Assembly (NCBI RefSeq): GCF_007874125.1
Contig: NZ_CP040128.1
Location: 4,464,001 to 4,528,000 of the forward strand
Direction: 5' to 3'
DNA from: Noviherbaspirillum sp. UKPF54
Lineage (GTDB): Bacteria; Pseudomonadota; Gammaproteobacteria; Burkholderiales; Burkholderiaceae_D
DNA: 64,000 nucleotides
Both the position numbers and the translations under genes were made by a program. Shown here piece by piece: positions 30,859-39,281 of the stretch. How positions within the stretch are numbered: the stretch's first letter is position 1; every line of letters begins with the position of its first letter. The notes under the pieces were generated by a model. The model was not told the DNA's origin and searched no databases. It saw only the letters and a list, made by a program, of their open reading frames with translations.

Positions 30859-31557
30859 TTATTGGTCGGCATCTTGCTGCGTTCCCGCGCTCTCCTCGCC
30901 TAGCCCAAGCAATGCGATGATGCGGTCGTTTGCTTCATCGATACCGGTGCGTTTCAATGCAGAGAAAAGTTGCACGGAAAAGGGAAGTGGTTGACCTTGC
31001 GCATCAACATAGCTGTTCAGAACGGTGCGCGCAAGCCGCAAGGCATTGGTCGAATCATTGCGGTTGAGCTTGTCCGCCTTGGTCAGCAGGCAATGAACCG
31101 GCTTGCCGGTCGGCGCAAACCATTCCAGCATCTGCACATCCAGCTCCGTGAACGGCCGGCGCGCATCCATGATCAGGACCAGTGCGGCCAATTGCGGGCG
31201 GGACTGGATGTAGTTTCCGAGCAGCTGATTCCAGTGCAGTTTCGCATCGCCCGGCACTTCGGCATAACCGTAGCCCGGCAAGTCGACCAGCATGCCGCGG
31301 ATTTCTTCGACGATGGTCGGATCGTTCCGGTGCTGCCCGACATGCGCGCCACCGATGGAAAAATAGTTGATGTGCTGGGTGCGCCCGGGCGTCTTGGACG
31401 CGAACGCCAGTCGCTTCTGGTTGCACAGGATGTTGATCGCAGTCGACTTGCCGGCGTTCGAGCGTCCGGCAAAGGCGATTTCAGGAGCTTGCGTTTTTGG
31501 CAAGTCGCGGAGGTGATTCACGGTCGTGAAGAAACGGGCTTGCCAAAGTAGGGACAT
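30859..31557 (-). CDS. engB: Ribosome biogenesis GTP-binding protein EngB (YihA/YsxC)
   Basis: Essential GTPase for late 50S assembly, 232 aa. G1 is [10 protein letters not shown]2 lies in [13 protein letters not shown]3 is [10 protein letters not shown] and G4 is TKAD. The ATG at 31557 ([12 protein letters not shown]) fits the family; a longer frame to 31659 has no conserved residues. The C-terminal tail is acidic. It stands alone on the minus strand, diverging from cytochrome c4 and facing the candidate small RNA at its 3' end. Confidence 0.97.
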   Translation of the reverse strand: MSLLWQARFFTTVNHLRDLPKTQAPEIAFAGRSNAGKSTAINILCNQKRLAFASKTPGRTQHINYFSIGGAHVGQHRNDPTIVEEIRGMLVDLPGYGYAEVPGDAKLHWNQLLGNYIQSRPQLAALVLIMDARRPFTELDVQMLEWFAPTGKPVHCLLTKADKLNRNDSTNALRLARTVLNSYVDAQGQPLPFSVQLFSALKRTGIDEANDRIIALLGLGEESAGTQQDADQ

Positions 31558-31713
31558 AGAGAGACCAGAAATTGCAGCGAGAGGAGGTAAAAATGCTTCA
31601 AAGCTATTGTACAATAAGGGGTTATTGCTATGTTGCGCCGCAAAAGGCCAGTGGTGCAATAGTCAGACCGCTGTACGGGCCAGAATTTTAATATCAAGTC
31701 TCAGGGTGTTTGA

Positions 31714-32373
31714 ATGAACCGTGCGTTTTTACCGTGTGTGAAGTCGTTGTTCGTTGCGATGTTGGCGGTTTCTTCCATCGCATACGCAGCAGAAGAAAAC
31801 AAGGCGCCAAAGGCTGATGCGGCCAAAGGCGAAGCGCTGTACAGCACTGGCGACAATGCTCGCAACATTCCGGCATGCGTGGCTTGCCATGGTGCGGCAG
31901 GCAACTCGACCATTGCACAGAATCCGAAGCTGGCAGCCCAGCATGACGCCTATATCGCCAAGCAACTGGCCGATTTCAAGACGCCGCAACGCAACAACCC
32001 GGTGATGAGTTCGATTGCCAACGGCTTGACCGAAGCGGACATGAAGAATGTGGCCGCTTACCTCGACAAGCAGACCGTCCAGCCGGGCGCTGCCAAGAAC
32101 AAGGAAACGGTCGAAGCAGGCAAGAAGATTTACCGTGGCGGCATCGCTGAAAAGAACGTTCCCGCCTGCGCAGGCTGCCATGGCGCCAGCGGCGACGGCA
32201 TTCCGGCGCAGTTCCCGCGCCTGGCTGGCCAGCATCAGGAATACACGGCGGCGCAGCTGACGGCCTTCCGCGCCGGCACGCGCAAGAACAGCCCGCAAAT
32301 GACGACCATCGCCAAGCGCATGTCCGACGAGGAAATCCAAGCTGTGGCAGACTATGTCGCTGGCTTGAAGTAA
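31714..32373 (+). CDS. Cytochrome c4-type dihaem cytochrome c
   Basis: Periplasmic electron carrier, probably feeding terminal oxidases. 219 aa: a signal peptide ending around SSIAYA (about residue 25), then two similar class I cytochrome domains, each with a CxxCH haem site (CVACHG about residue 55, CAGCHG about residue 153) and downstream methionine ligands (PVMSSIANGL, PQMTTIAKRM). AGGG precedes the ATG at 31714. An intrinsic terminator separates it from resB, so it may be expressed to a higher level than the maturation genes that attach its haems. Confidence 0.95.
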   Translation: MNRAFLPCVKSLFVAMLAVSSIAYAAEENKAPKADAAKGEALYSTGDNARNIPACVACHGAAGNSTIAQNPKLAAQHDAYIAKQLADFKTPQRNNPVMSSIANGLTEADMKNVAAYLDKQTVQPGAAKNKETVEAGKKIYRGGIAEKNVPACAGCHGASGDGIPAQFPRLAGQHQEYTAAQLTAFRAGTRKNSPQMTTIAKRMSDEEIQAVADYVAGLK

Positions 32374-32403
32374 TCCAACCAATAGCGGTAAAAAAATGAT
32401 GGA

Positions 32404-32435
32404 GGGGGTGGCAAAAGCCGCCCCCTTTTTCTTTT
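32404..32435 (+). terminator. Intrinsic terminator after cytochrome c4
   Basis: GGGGGTGGC (32404-32412), loop AAAA and GCCGCCCCC (32417-32425) with one G-U pair are followed by TTTTTCTTTT. It lies 15 nt before resB. Confidence 0.9.
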
Positions 32436-32449
32436 GGAAGTAGAAATAC

Positions 32450-34558
32450 ATGAGCGTAAGTACCTCCGGGTTGCAATTGAAGACCGAGCGTCGCTGGCTG
32501 GCGGACGCCGTCGAACTGATTTCGTCGATGCGCTTTGCCATCAGCCTGCTGACCCTGATCGCGGTAGCGTCGGTGATCGGCACCGTGCTCAAGCAGAACG
32601 AGCCGATGACGAACTATGTCAACCAGTTCGGGCCGTTCTGGTTCGAGGTGTTCGACAAGCTCGGGTTGTATGCCGTTTATTCGGCCTGGTGGTTCCTGCT
32701 GATCATGGCATTCCTGGTGGTGTCGACATCATTGTGCATCGTGCGCAACACGCCGAAGATGCTCAAGGATATGCGCAGCTGGCGGGAAAACGTGCGCGAA
32801 CATTCGCTGCGCAACTTCCACCACAAGCTGGAGTGGAGCTCGTCGGCGCCGCTGGCCGCGTTGACCAAGCAACTGGCCGAGCGCGTCGCCGGCGACGGCT
32901 ACCAGGTGAAGGTGGTCGACAAGAAGGAAGCGGTGCTGATCGCCGCCAAGCGCGGCGCGGGCAACAAATGGGGCTACATCTTTGCCCATAGCGCGATCGT
33001 CATCATCTGCATCGGCGGCTTGCTCGATTCCGACCTACCGATCCGCTTCCAGGAGTGGTTTGACAACAAGACGCCGTTTGCCGGCGGCGGCGTCATTTCC
33101 GACATCGCGCCGCAGCATCGTCTGGGGCTGAACAATCCCACTTTCCGCGGCAATACCTTCATTCCCGAGGGCGCCAGCAGCAGCACCGCCATCATTGCCC
33201 GCCAAAACGGCGTGCTGGTGCAGGACTTGCCGTTTACGATTGAGCTGAAAAAATTTATCGTCGAGCATTACTCGACCGGCATGCCCAAGCTGTTTGCCAG
33301 CGAGGTCGTGGTGCATGACCGTGAAACCGGCAAGTCTTTCCCGGCAACGATCAAGGTCAACGAGCCGCTGATTTACAAGGGGGTTGCCGTCTATCAGTCA
33401 AGTTTCGACGATGGCGGCAGCAAGCTCAAGCTGCTGGGCTATCCGATGACTGGAACGCAGCGCGACACCGTTTCCCTGGCGGGCGAAGTCGGCGGCACCA
33501 CCGCGCTTGGAAGCCAAGCGGGGGAAGACTACACGATCGAATGGTCGGGGTTCCGTCCGTTTAACGTCGAAAACATGGCGCGGGACGGCCAGGATGTGCG
33601 CGCCGTCGATACCGGCAAAAGCTTCAATGAACGATTCGCCGCCGGCCTGGACAAGCAGCTCGGCTCGGGCGCGAAGAATGCCAACAGCAAGGACTTGAAG
33701 AACGTGGGGCCCAGCGTGCAGTACAAGCTGCGCGACAAGACGGGGCAGGCGCGCGAGTATCACAACTACATGCAGCCCGTGCTGCTGGACGGCGCCAGCG
33801 TTTTTCTGACCGGCATGCGCGACTCGCCCAATGAACCGTTCCGCTATCTGCGCATTCCCGCCGACGACAAGGGCAGCGTCGACGAGTGGATGCGTCTGCG
33901 GGCCGCGCTGTTCAATCCGGCCTTGCGCGAGCAGGCGGCGACGCGGTACGCGTTGCATGCCTTGCCCGATCCCAAGGGCGATGCGGAAAGGCTGCGCAGC
34001 CAGTTACAGAAGTCCGCCGTGCGTGGCTTGGAAATCTTTGCCGGCGAGGGAAAGGAGGGCGGCTATTTCGCCGTCGCGCACTTCCTTGAAAAACTGCCCG
34101 CCGCCGAGCAGGAAAAGGCTGCCGAGGTGTTCATGCGCATCCTGAACGGCAGCCTGTGGGAACTGTGGCAAGCTGCGCGCGAGAAGGACGGCGTGCCGCC
34201 GGCCGCCGCCGACGAAAAGAACGGACGTTTCCTGCAGCTGGCGACGAATGCCATGTCGGACGCGTTCTTCTATGGCGCGCCGGTCTATCTGCAACTCAAG
34301 GACTTTCAGGAAGTCAAAGCCTCCGTGCTGCAAGTGACGCGTTCGCCCGGCAAGAAAGTCGTGTATCTCGGTTGCCTGTTGCTGACGCTCGGCGTGTTTG
34401 CGATGTTCTATATCCGCGAGCGGCGCCTGTGGATCTGGCTGAAATCGGATATGGATGGCAAGTCGCATGCGCTGATGGCCATGAGCACGCAGCGCAAGAC
34501 GCTCGACTTCGAGAAGGAATTCGAGGCGCTGAAAGCGCGGCTGGCGCAATCGGCGTAA
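32450..34558 (+). CDS. resB: Cytochrome c biogenesis protein ResB (CcsB/Ccs1), System II
   Basis: Membrane partner of CcsA in System II haem attachment. 702 aa. Membrane helices lie near residues 28-50 and 75-97 (AWWFLLIMAFLVVSTSLCIV), another near 175, then a large periplasmic domain (GVAVYQSSFDDGGSKL is typical) and a last helix near 640. It starts at the ATG 32450. ccsA follows 87 nt downstream on the same strand. System II is usual in betaproteobacteria, in contrast to the Ccm system of E. coli. Confidence 0.95.
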   Translation: MSVSTSGLQLKTERRWLADAVELISSMRFAISLLTLIAVASVIGTVLKQNEPMTNYVNQFGPFWFEVFDKLGLYAVYSAWWFLLIMAFLVVSTSLCIVRNTPKMLKDMRSWRENVREHSLRNFHHKLEWSSSAPLAALTKQLAERVAGDGYQVKVVDKKEAVLIAAKRGAGNKWGYIFAHSAIVIICIGGLLDSDLPIRFQEWFDNKTPFAGGGVISDIAPQHRLGLNNPTFRGNTFIPEGASSSTAIIARQNGVLVQDLPFTIELKKFIVEHYSTGMPKLFASEVVVHDRETGKSFPATIKVNEPLIYKGVAVYQSSFDDGGSKLKLLGYPMTGTQRDTVSLAGEVGGTTALGSQAGEDYTIEWSGFRPFNVENMARDGQDVRAVDTGKSFNERFAAGLDKQLGSGAKNANSKDLKNVGPSVQYKLRDKTGQAREYHNYMQPVLLDGASVFLTGMRDSPNEPFRYLRIPADDKGSVDEWMRLRAALFNPALREQAATRYALHALPDPKGDAERLRSQLQKSAVRGLEIFAGEGKEGGYFAVAHFLEKLPAAEQEKAAEVFMRILNGSLWELWQAAREKDGVPPAAADEKNGRFLQLATNAMSDAFFYGAPVYLQLKDFQEVKASVLQVTRSPGKKVVYLGCLLLTLGVFAMFYIRERRLWIWLKSDMDGKSHALMAMSTQRKTLDFEKEFEALKARLAQSA

Positions 34559-34645
34559 GCTGTCGCCCAGACGCCTCGCCGTAGCAATATCTTCGTAGCA
34601 CAATGCCACTTCGGCCCGTTGCCGGAGGTGGCGTGGAGAAAAGTA

Positions 34646-35797
34646 ATGGAATTAACACAATCGCAAATCTATTCCCCGCCGCCGGGCTTTTTCCGGCGCC
34701 TGTCGGTCCTCGACTGGGTCTATGGCGCGGCGCTGGCGGCCGGCGTGCTGTTTGCGCTGAGTCGCTTCGGCGCCCACATGGATTACTATGAAAAGGCGAT
34801 CCTGGTGCTGTCCGCGCCGACCTTCGCCTGGCTCGGATGGCATTGGAAGCCGGTGCGCTGGCTGATCGCGCTGCTGGCGGTACTGGCGCTGTCGTCGATC
34901 TCGCTGTATGGCGGCGTGCTGGACGCAGCCAACCAGAAGTTCCTGCTCAAGTATGGCTTGTCCAGCCAGTCCGCCGTGCTGTGGATGAGCACGCTGTTTT
35001 TCCTGTCGACGCTGTTCTACTGGGGCGGCTTGCTGACCCGCTCCGATTTCGGCGGTGCGGTCGGAAGCAAGCTGTGCTGGGCGGCGGTGGTGATGGGATT
35101 CACCGGCATGCTGGCGCGCTGGTACGAGTCTTACCTGATCGGCACCGACGTCGGCCATATTCCGATTTCGAACCTGTATGAAGTGTTCGTCTTGTTTTCC
35201 CTGATCACCGCGCTGTTCTACCTGTATTACGAACAGCATTATGCGACGCGCCAGCTGGGGCCGTTCGTGCTGCTGGTGATTTCGGCGGCGGTCGGCTTCC
35301 TGCTGTGGTACACCGTCAACCGCGAAGCCTCGCAGATCCAGCCGCTGGTGCCGGCGCTGCAGAGCTGGTGGATGAAGATCCACGTGCCGGCCAATTTCAT
35401 CGGGTACGGCACGTTCTCGCTGGCGGCGATGGTATCGGCCGCCTACCTTCTGAAATCGAAAGGGGTGTTTGCCGATCGCTTGCCCGCGCTCGACGTCCTC
35501 GACGACGTGATGTACAAGGCCATCGCCGTCGGTTTTGCCTTCTTCACGATCGCGACCATTCTCGGCGCATTGTGGGCGGCCGAGGCGTGGGGCGGCTACT
35601 GGTCGTGGGACCCGAAGGAAACCTGGGCGCTGATCGTCTGGCTCAACTACGCGGCCTGGCTGCACATGCGCCTGATGAAAGGCTTGCGCGGACAGGTGGC
35701 CGCGTGGTGGGCATTGATCGGCTTGCTGGTCACCACGTTTGCTTTCCTGGGCGTAAACATGTTCTTGTCCGGCTTGCATTCCTACGGGCAGCTTTAA
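34646..35797 (+). CDS. ccsA: Cytochrome c biogenesis protein CcsA (ResC), System II haem handling
   Basis: Polytopic haem transporter/synthetase component, 383 aa with about eight membrane segments. The tryptophan-rich WWD haem-binding signature is AEAWGGYWSWDPKETWALIV near residue 310, and haem-ligand histidines lie in the flanking segments (KIHVPANFIGYG, AAWLHMRLM). The ATG at 34646 has GGAG seven bases upstream; a longer frame from 34619 has no support. Partner of ResB upstream. Confidence 0.96.
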   Translation: MELTQSQIYSPPPGFFRRLSVLDWVYGAALAAGVLFALSRFGAHMDYYEKAILVLSAPTFAWLGWHWKPVRWLIALLAVLALSSISLYGGVLDAANQKFLLKYGLSSQSAVLWMSTLFFLSTLFYWGGLLTRSDFGGAVGSKLCWAAVVMGFTGMLARWYESYLIGTDVGHIPISNLYEVFVLFSLITALFYLYYEQHYATRQLGPFVLLVISAAVGFLLWYTVNREASQIQPLVPALQSWWMKIHVPANFIGYGTFSLAAMVSAAYLLKSKGVFADRLPALDVLDDVMYKAIAVGFAFFTIATILGALWAAEAWGGYWSWDPKETWALIVWLNYAAWLHMRLMKGLRGQVAAWWALIGLLVTTFAFLGVNMFLSGLHSYGQL

Positions 35798-35814
35798 CAA
35801 AATTTTCATGGGGA

Positions 35815-35844
35815 TGGAATAAATCCTCGCGCCCGCTTGTTTAC
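35815..35844 (+). promoter_or_regulatory. Candidate ECF-type promoter upstream of the exported repeat protein and ECF sigma
   Basis: GGAATAAA (35815-35822) followed by TTGTTTACC (35836-35844) resembles the two-part promoters of ECF sigma factors. It would give a leader of about 50 nt. Assignment to the sigma factor encoded next door is inference. Confidence 0.35.
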
Positions 35845-35897
35845 CAGTTGTGCAAGTTGCATCGGCACGCGTGATCAACCAGTCAAGCGAGGATCCC

Positions 35898-36281
35898 ATG
35901 AAAACTGTTTCCGTATTTATCGTCACCACCGCCCTGGCCGCCCTGGCCGGCTATTCAAGCATCGCATCGGCGGCGACGCCGGCAAAGGCGTCGGACGGCG
36001 TCTTGACGACCCCTGCCGGCATGACTCTCTATACCTTCGACAACGATGCCGCCGGCAGCGGCAAGAGCGCCTGCAACGGCCCCTGCGCCACCAACTGGCC
36101 GCCCTTGCAGGCCGAGGACGGCGACCAGCCCAGCGGCGACTACAGCATCGTCAAGCGCGATGACGGCAAGAAGCAGTGGGCGTACAAGGGCAAGCCGCTG
36201 TACCAGTGGGTCAACGACAAGAAGCCGGGCGACAAGACTGGCGACGGCGTCAAGAACGTCTGGCACGCCGCCAAGCCGTAA
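35898..36281 (+). CDS. Exported Yx(F/W)xxD-repeat protein (COG4315-like)
   Basis: Small secreted protein, 127 aa. A signal peptide ends near SIASA (about residue 24). The mature part has the family repeats GMTLYTFDNDAAGSG and KPLYQWVNDKKPGDK plus CNGPCATNWPPL, which carries a cysteine pair. Homologues are usually called lipoproteins, but here the expected lipobox reads LAGY instead of LAGC, so lipid attachment is unlikely. The ATG at 35898 has GAGG upstream; a longer frame from 35850 is rejected. Function of the family is unknown. The ECF sigma gene follows 27 nt later. Confidence 0.88.
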   Translation: MKTVSVFIVTTALAALAGYSSIASAATPAKASDGVLTTPAGMTLYTFDNDAAGSGKSACNGPCATNWPPLQAEDGDQPSGDYSIVKRDDGKKQWAYKGKPLYQWVNDKKPGDKTGDGVKNVWHAAKP

Positions 36282-36308
36282 CGCCTATCCAGTCCGCTAC
36301 GCCGCACG

Positions 36309-36818
36309 ATGTCCGACTTCGCCGACGCGCTGGCACTGCAGATTCCACGGCTGCGGCGCTATGCGCGCGCGTTGACGCACGACGTGTCCTGGGCCGACGA
36401 CCTGGTGCAGGACACGCTGGAGCGCGCGCTGCAGCGGCGCTGGCTGTTCCGGATCAACAGCAATCTCACCGCCTGGCTGTTCACGATGCTGCACCGGTTG
36501 TATCTCAACGAGGCCAAGCGGCGCACGCGGGTATCAGCAGTGGACGAGGAGGCGGCGGAAGCGGCGGCGCCGGATGATCCCGCGCTGCAGCTCGACATGC
36601 GGCGCGCGCTCGACAGCCTCAGTCCCGAGCATCGCGCAGTGATCATCCTGATCGGGCTGGAGCAAATGAGTTACCAGGAAGCGGCCGAGGTGCTCGATAT
36701 TCCGCTCGGCACGGTCATGTCGCGCCTGACACGCGCCCGCACATTGTTGCGCAAGCTGCTGTCCGATCAGCCTACGTCGGCGGCCGAGACCGCTCCCCAC
36801 CTTACCCGGATCAAGTAA
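36309..36818 (+). CDS. ECF-type RNA polymerase sigma factor
   Basis: Extracytoplasmic-function sigma-70 relative, 169 aa. Region 2 has RRYARALTHD and WADDLVQDTLERALQ; region 4 has LSPEHRAVIILIGLEQMSYQ and EVLDIPLGTVMSRLTRARTL, a clear helix-turn-helix. Regions 1.1 and 3 are absent, as usual for ECF factors. It is followed 2 nt later by a membrane protein of anti-sigma type, and then by msrP/msrQ. Likely targets, inferred from position, are the operon itself and msrPQ. Confidence 0.95.
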   Translation: MSDFADALALQIPRLRRYARALTHDVSWADDLVQDTLERALQRRWLFRINSNLTAWLFTMLHRLYLNEAKRRTRVSAVDEEAAEAAAPDDPALQLDMRRALDSLSPEHRAVIILIGLEQMSYQEAAEVLDIPLGTVMSRLTRARTLLRKLLSDQPTSAAETAPHLTRIK

Positions 36819-36820
36819 AC

Positions 36821-37570
36821 ATGAGTTCTCCCATCGGCGAAATCGATCTGCATGCCTACGTCGATGGGCAGCTGGACGCCGCGCGCCGCGCCGAGGTGGA
36901 AGCCTACGTGGCAGCCCATTCCGAAGCGGCAAGCACCGTGCACGCATTGCGCTTGCAGAATCTGGCGCTGCACAGGCACTATGACGGCGTGCTCAATGAA
37001 CCGGTGCCGCTGCGCCTGACGCATGCGCTGCGGCCTTGGCACCGTCCGCGCGCGATGGCGGCGGGATTGGTCTGGCTCGCGTGCGGCCTGGCGGCGGGCT
37101 GGTTTGCGCGCGCCTGGATGTCCGCGCCCGTCGGGCCGACCGTGTTCGCGCAAAAGGCGCTGGCAGCCCACGTGCTGTATGTGGCGGAAAAGCGGCATCC
37201 GGTCGAGGTGCCCGGCGCACAGGAGGCGCACCTGGTGGCGTGGCTGTCCAAGCGCCTGGATGCGCCGATTCGGGCTCCCGACTTGCAGCAGCAAGGCTTT
37301 TCGCTGCTCGGCGGACGGCTGTTGCCGGGTGACGAGAACGCGCCGCTGGCGCAACTGATGTACGAGGCCGCCAGCGGTGAACGCCTGACGCTGACGGTCA
37401 AGCACGCGCCGCGCTCACAGCCGGAAACCGGCTTCAAGCTGCTGGAGCGGGATGGCAACAGCGTGTTCTACTGGATCGACCGCGACTACGGCTATGCCTT
37501 GTCAGGAAATATCGGCAAGCAACGCATGCTGGCGGTGGCGCATGCCATCGATGCGCAGCTTCGCCGCTGA
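36821..37570 (+). CDS. Anti-sigma factor, single-span transmembrane
   Basis: Probable inhibitor of the preceding sigma factor, 249 aa. The cytoplasmic N-terminus (IDLHAYVDGQLDAARRAEVE) has the anti-sigma helical pattern but lacks the HxxxCxxC zinc ligands. One membrane helix (GLVWLACGLAAGWFARAWM) lies near residue 75-95, and a periplasmic domain of about 150 residues follows that could sense envelope stress. Start is 2 nt after the sigma stop, so the two are co-translated. The call rests on layout and pattern, not on a recognised active site. Confidence 0.85.
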   Translation: MSSPIGEIDLHAYVDGQLDAARRAEVEAYVAAHSEAASTVHALRLQNLALHRHYDGVLNEPVPLRLTHALRPWHRPRAMAAGLVWLACGLAAGWFARAWMSAPVGPTVFAQKALAAHVLYVAEKRHPVEVPGAQEAHLVAWLSKRLDAPIRAPDLQQQGFSLLGGRLLPGDENAPLAQLMYEAASGERLTLTVKHAPRSQPETGFKLLERDGNSVFYWIDRDYGYALSGNIGKQRMLAVAHAIDAQLRR

Positions 37571-37640
37571 GCAAATCGGTGTAAGGTTATTACGGCTTGC
37601 ATAGACCAAGGGCTATCGCACCGCCACTCCGGAAATCACC

Positions 37641-38621
37641 ATGTTAATTAAACGCAATCCGAACGGGATCGACATTCCCTTTGCCTCCGAAATCACGCCG
37701 CGCGCCGTGTTCGAGTCGCGTCGAAGCTTCATCCGGCAGCTGACGGCCGGCGCGCTTGCCGGTGGCACCATTGCCGACATGCTCATGCGCGAGGCGTTCG
37801 CACAGCCGGCCGAAGGCAAAAAACTCGCGGCCGCACCCAATCCGGCCTACCGCGTGATGGACAAGCCGACCGAGTACAAGGACGCAACCACCTATAACAA
37901 TTTCTACGAATTCGGCACCGACAAGTCCGACCCGGCCCAGTATGCCGGTACGCTGAAAACCAGCCCGTGGGTTGTCGCAATCGAAGGTGAGGTCAAGAAG
38001 CCGTTCACGCTCGACCTCGACGCGCTCAAGAAGCTAGCGCCGCTGGAAGAGCGCGTCTACCGCCTGCGCTGCGTCGAGGGCTGGTCGATGGTGATCCCGT
38101 GGGTCGGTTATTCGCTGTCCCACCTGATCCGGCGCGCCGAGCCGACGGGAAATGCCAAATACATCGAGTTCACGTCGCTGGCGGACAAGAAGCAGATGCC
38201 CGGCGTCAGCAGCCCGGTACTGGAGTGGCCGTATGTGGAAGGGCTGCGGCTCGATGAAGCGAGCCACCCGCTCGCGCTGCTCGCCCTGGGCATGTACGGC
38301 GAGGTGCTGCCCAACCAGAACGGCGCGCCGGTGCGCGTGGTGGTGCCGTGGAAGTACGGCTTCAAGTCGGCCAAGTCGATCGTCAGGATCCGCTTCACGC
38401 GGGATCAGCCGCGCACCGCCTGGAACATTTCCGCGCCGCGCGAATACGGGTTTTATGCCAACGTCAATCCGGAAGTCGACCATCCGCGCTGGTCGCAGGC
38501 GAGCGAGCGCCGCATCGGTGAAGACGGCTTCTTCACGAGGAAGCGCAAGACGCTCATGTTCAATGGCTACAGCGATGTGGCGTCGCTCTATGCCGGCATG
38601 GACTTGAAGAAATTCTATTGA
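37641..38621 (+). CDS. msrP: Protein-methionine-sulfoxide reductase catalytic subunit MsrP
   Basis: Periplasmic molybdenum-cofactor enzyme (formerly YedY) that repairs oxidised methionine in envelope proteins. 326 aa. A Tat signal with [18 protein letters not shown] lies near residues 25-42; the cofactor-ligand cysteine is C144 in [10 protein letters not shown]. The C-terminal block [20 protein letters not shown] is typical. The electron donor is MsrQ, encoded directly downstream. A GTAAGG box (37581-37586) upstream might belong to an ECF promoter, but the -10 is unclear. Confidence 0.97.
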   Translation: MLIKRNPNGIDIPFASEITPRAVFESRRSFIRQLTAGALAGGTIADMLMREAFAQPAEGKKLAAAPNPAYRVMDKPTEYKDATTYNNFYEFGTDKSDPAQYAGTLKTSPWVVAIEGEVKKPFTLDLDALKKLAPLEERVYRLRCVEGWSMVIPWVGYSLSHLIRRAEPTGNAKYIEFTSLADKKQMPGVSSPVLEWPYVEGLRLDEASHPLALLALGMYGEVLPNQNGAPVRVVVPWKYGFKSAKSIVRIRFTRDQPRTAWNISAPREYGFYANVNPEVDHPRWSQASERRIGEDGFFTRKRKTLMFNGYSDVASLYAGMDLKKFY

Positions 38622-38639
38622 ATGCCGGAGATGACGGTC

Positions 38640-39281
38640 ATGCTTAACCCGACGCCGAAACAGATCGCCGCGATCAAGGCAGCTTTGTTTTGCGCCGCCT
38701 TGTTGCCGGCGGCGCGCCTGTTCCTGTTTGCGGTGACGGACCGGCTTGGCGCCAATCCGATCGAGTTCATCACCCGCAGCACCGGCGACTGGACGCTGTA
38801 TTTCCTGTGCTTTAGCTTGCTGGTGACGCCGTTGCGGCGCCTGTCGAAATGGAACTGGCTGATCAAGCTGCGCCGCATGCTCGGGCTATTCGCCTTCTTC
38901 TATGCGTGCCTGCATTTCACGACCTTCCTGTGGTTCGACCATTTCTTCGAAATCGATGAAATGACGCGGGATGTCATCAAGCGGCCGTTCATCACCGTGG
39001 GATTTTCCGCCTTCCTGCTGTTGATCCCGCTGGCCGTCACCAGCACCAACGGCATGGTGCGGCGCCTGGGCGGCCGGCGCTGGCAATGGCTGCATCGCGC
39101 GATCTACGTGATCGCGCCGCTCGGCATCCTGCATTTCTGGTGGATGAAGGCAGGCAAGCACGATTTCGCGCAACCGATCCTGTTCGGGACCATCGTGGCA
39201 ATTCTTCTGCTGGCGCGGACGTATTGGAATCTGACCCGGGCGCACGTTCAAAAACGCGCGGCCAGCCCGACGCCGACCTGA
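38640..39281 (+). CDS. msrQ: Haem-binding membrane subunit MsrQ
   Basis: Inner-membrane b-type cytochrome (formerly YedZ) passing quinone or flavin electrons to MsrP. 213 aa with six membrane helices and haem-ligand histidines in FFYACLHFTTFLWFDH, QWLHRAIYVIA and LGILHFWWMK. The ATG at 38640 (MLNPTPKQIAAIKAALF) has GGAG nine bases upstream and fits the family. The ATG at 38622, touching the msrP stop, would add six residues and has no binding site. The 3' end overlaps the convergent outer-membrane gene by 34 nt. Confidence 0.95.
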   Translation: MLNPTPKQIAAIKAALFCAALLPAARLFLFAVTDRLGANPIEFITRSTGDWTLYFLCFSLLVTPLRRLSKWNWLIKLRRMLGLFAFFYACLHFTTFLWFDHFFEIDEMTRDVIKRPFITVGFSAFLLLIPLAVTSTNGMVRRLGGRRWQWLHRAIYVIAPLGILHFWWMKAGKHDFAQPILFGTIVAILLLARTYWNLTRAHVQKRAASPTPT

